From: an uncultured Rhodanobacter sp.
GTDB taxonomy: Bacteria; Pseudomonadota; Gammaproteobacteria; Xanthomonadales; Rhodanobacteraceae
DNA length: 17,359 nt
Assembly: GCA_937906285.1 (NCBI GenBank)
Contig: CALCWL010000183.1
Coordinates: forward strand, 1 to 17,359
Reading direction: 5' to 3'
Each line of letters starts with the position of its first letter. Position 1 is the stretch's first letter. The notes beneath the pieces were generated by a model, which was given only the letters and a program-made list of their open reading frames with translations, was not told the origin of the DNA and ran no database searches. Of the stretch, positions 14,111-17,359 are shown piece by piece. The translations under genes were made by a program, and so were the position numbers.

Positions 14111-14272
14111 GGTGGCCCGGTCAGCCGTCGCGAAGGCGTGACGAAGGCCGGCAAGCCCATCCGGCCCCGCGGCGTGCGAGGCTTCCGGCCGGTCGGCTTT
14201 CCGCTCCATCGAGCAACCTCGTCAAGGCTCGCCGCTGCGACATCCCCTGCTACGTTCCCCGAGGGAGGCCCC

Positions 14273-16162
<1,890 letters not shown>

Positions 16163-16204
16163 GCGCCTGCCCCAAGGTCCGATGGCGCTGCCCGCGGTGG
16201 CGCC

Positions 16205-16210
16205 TACAAT
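16205..16210 (+). promoter_or_regulatory. -10 box of the SDR gene (TACAAT)
   Basis: TACAAT in GGCGCCTACAATCC lies 61 nt before the SDR ATG in the 108-bp gap after speA. The -35 is poor. It indicates the SDR gene has its own promoter rather than depending on speA. Confidence 0.5.
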
Positions 16211-16270
16211 CCGGTTGATGGGTGCGTCCGGGTCGGCGCGCCCGCCCGGACCCTTCTCAAGGAGCAGCGC

Positions 16271-17071
16271 ATGAACAGTCTCGACGGCAAGGTCGCCCTT
16301 ATCACCGGTGCGGCCAGCGGCCTCGGCAAGGCGATTGCCGAGTTGTACGCGAAACACGGTGCCAGCGTGGCGATCGCCGACATCAACCAGCAGGCCGCCG
16401 ATGCGGTGGCGGCGCAGATCGAGGCGGCCGGCGGCAAGGCGATCGGCGTGGCGATGGACGTCACCAGCGAGGACGCGGTCAACGCCGGCACCGACCAGGT
16501 GGTCGCCGCGTTTGGCCATCTGGACGTCCTGATCTCCAACGCCGGCGTGCAGATCATCAACCCGATCGACCAGTTCGCCTTCGCCGACTGGAAGAAGATG
16601 CTGGCGATCCATCTGGACGGCGGCTTTCTCACCACCAAGGCCGCGCTAAAGCACATGTACCAGGATGACGGTACCGGCAAGAGCCGCGGCGGCATCGTGA
16701 TCTACATGGGTTCGGTGCACTCGCACGAGGCCTCGAAGCTGAAGGCGCCCTACGTCGCCGCCAAGCACGGCCTGCTTGGCCTGGCCCGCACGCTGGCCAA
16801 GGAAGGCGCGCCGCACAACGTGCGCTCGCACGTGATCTGCCCCGGTTTCGTGCGCACCCCGCTGGTGGAGAAGCAGATCCCCGAGCAGGCGAAGGAGCTC
16901 GGTATCAGCGAAGACGAGGTGATCCGCAACGTGATGCTGAAGGACACCGTCGATGCGACCTTCACCACGGTCGAGGACATCGCGCAGACCGCGCTGTACC
17001 TGGCCACCTTCCCGTCCGCCGCGCTGACCGGGCAGTCGATCGTGGTCAGCCACGGCTGGTTCATGCAGTGA
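16271..17071 (+). CDS. bdhA: 3-hydroxybutyrate dehydrogenase-like SDR
   Basis: A 266-aa classical short-chain dehydrogenase. The cofactor loop is TGAASGLG (12-19), with D37 ending strand beta2, which favours NAD+. NAGVQ starts at 90, and the catalytic set is S148, Y161 and K165 (YVAAK). The segment NPIDQFAFADWKKMLAIHLDG and the ending TGQSIVVSHGWFMQ resemble D-3-hydroxybutyrate dehydrogenases, which interconvert 3-hydroxybutyrate and acetoacetate in ketone-body/PHB turnover. An insert, QDDGTGKSRG (131-140), lies before the catalytic Ser strand. GGAG lies 6 nt before the ATG. The substrate assignment is by sequence resemblance; another hydroxyacyl or sugar substrate is possible. No PHB genes lie in the window. 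Confidence 0.85.
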   Translation: MNSLDGKVALITGAASGLGKAIAELYAKHGASVAIADINQQAADAVAAQIEAAGGKAIGVAMDVTSEDAVNAGTDQVVAAFGHLDVLISNAGVQIINPIDQFAFADWKKMLAIHLDGGFLTTKAALKHMYQDDGTGKSRGGIVIYMGSVHSHEASKLKAPYVAAKHGLLGLARTLAKEGAPHNVRSHVICPGFVRTPLVEKQIPEQAKELGISEDEVIRNVMLKDTVDATFTTVEDIAQTALYLATFPSAALTGQSIVVSHGWFMQ

Positions 17072-17168
17072 CCACGCCGTCGCTGGCCCCGACGGTGGCG
17101 GAGCGCCTCGAGGTGGCGAGAATCGGAGCGCAGGACGGGCACGGCCCGGCCTACCGTTCGGGGCGATT

Positions 17169-17359
17169 CTACGCGTCGCGCGCCACCTGCAGTCCTGCCG
17201 CCGACTGGTTCACCGGCATCACCTCGATGCGGTTGATGTTGAGGTGCGGCGGCAGGGTCGCGATCCACCAGATCGTCTCGGCGATGTCGGTAGGGGTGAT
17301 CGGATGGGCGCCGGCGTAGAGCTGGTCCGACGCCGCCTGGTCGCCGCCGGTGCGCACCA
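17169..17359 (-). CDS. YdfG-like SDR (NADP-dependent hydroxy acid dehydrogenase), C-terminal part
   Basis: A leftward gene entering from the right edge; only the last 63 codons are present, ending TAG at 17169. The segment ITPTDIAETIWWIATLPPHL followed by NINRIEVMPVNQSAAGLQVARDA matches the C-terminus of YdfG-type serine/3-hydroxy acid dehydrogenases (family ending NIN-LEVMPV-QS-AGL). The catalytic residues lie outside the window. It is convergent with the SDR at 16271, with 97 bp between stops. That gap holds only a loose AGAATCG/CGATTCT inverted repeat (17119-17170). Confidence 0.85.
   Translation of the reverse strand, partial: VRTGGDQAASDQLYAGAHPITPTDIAETIWWIATLPPHLNINRIEVMPVNQSAAGLQVARDA

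Noticed and set aside
14109..14141. A 10-codon ORF (ATG at 14109) as a speA leader peptide
   Set aside because: Its start overlaps the -10 box, so it would not be on the transcript from that promoter, and it has no Shine-Dalgarno.
17119..17170. Terminator between the two convergent SDR genes
   Set aside because: Only a 7-bp AGAATCG/CGATTCT match with a 38-nt loop and no T-tract; too weak to call.

Overview
The window is GC-rich DNA from a gammaproteobacterial chromosome, most likely order Xanthomonadales (Rhodanobacter/Dyella/Frateuria-like or Xanthomonadaceae). The reasons are the divergent speE/speA pair, a short-type 6-phosphogluconate dehydrogenase, TACAAT/TAGAAT -10 boxes in GC-rich surroundings, and intergenic palindromic repeats of types I associate with this order (GTAGGAGC...GCGATGC units, AAGAGAAAG-type units, GGGAATA arrays). 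Family placement is inference from recall, not from a search.

Layout. (1) 1-4598: a carbohydrate locus. A leftward GH94-type (SOGP/NdvB C-terminal-like) gene runs off the left edge. Divergent from it, a glycoamylase-domain (PF10091, GH144-like) gene overlaps by ATGA with a mercuric-reductase-like flavoprotein lacking mercury-binding features. The two sugar enzymes together suggest beta-1,2-glucan metabolism. (2) 4679-5584: gnd (pentose phosphate pathway) behind its own -10 box. (3) 5585-7595: a repeat-dense island holding a leftward two-gene operon, a winged-helix/nucleotidyltransferase (MNT) protein followed by a HEPN-like protein. This is toxin-antitoxin-like. Its promoter looks leaderless and carries two identical-format palindromes 21 bp apart. 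Composite repeats in inverted orientation bracket the operon, and a series of hairpins with different stems but near-constant loops lies upstream. (4) 12697-7596: six consecutive leftward genes encoding an exported repeat-like protein, an orphan ParA ATPase, SixA phosphatase, a PLD-family lipoprotein (ClsC-like), a DUF2945 protein and a DUF488 protein. (5) 12852-13046: a small membrane protein, convergent with speE across a GGGAATA mirror array. (6) 13135-16162: divergent speE and speA, both polyamine biosynthesis. (7) 16271-17359: a 3-hydroxybutyrate dehydrogenase-like SDR, and the C-terminal end of a convergent YdfG-like SDR cut by the right edge.

Most of the window is ordinary chromosomal metabolism. 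The part most worth a second look is the HEPN/MNT island with its operators and hairpin array. Second is the beta-1,2-glucan enzyme pair coupled to an oxidoreductase. No tRNA, rRNA, CRISPR array, transposase or prophage gene was seen.
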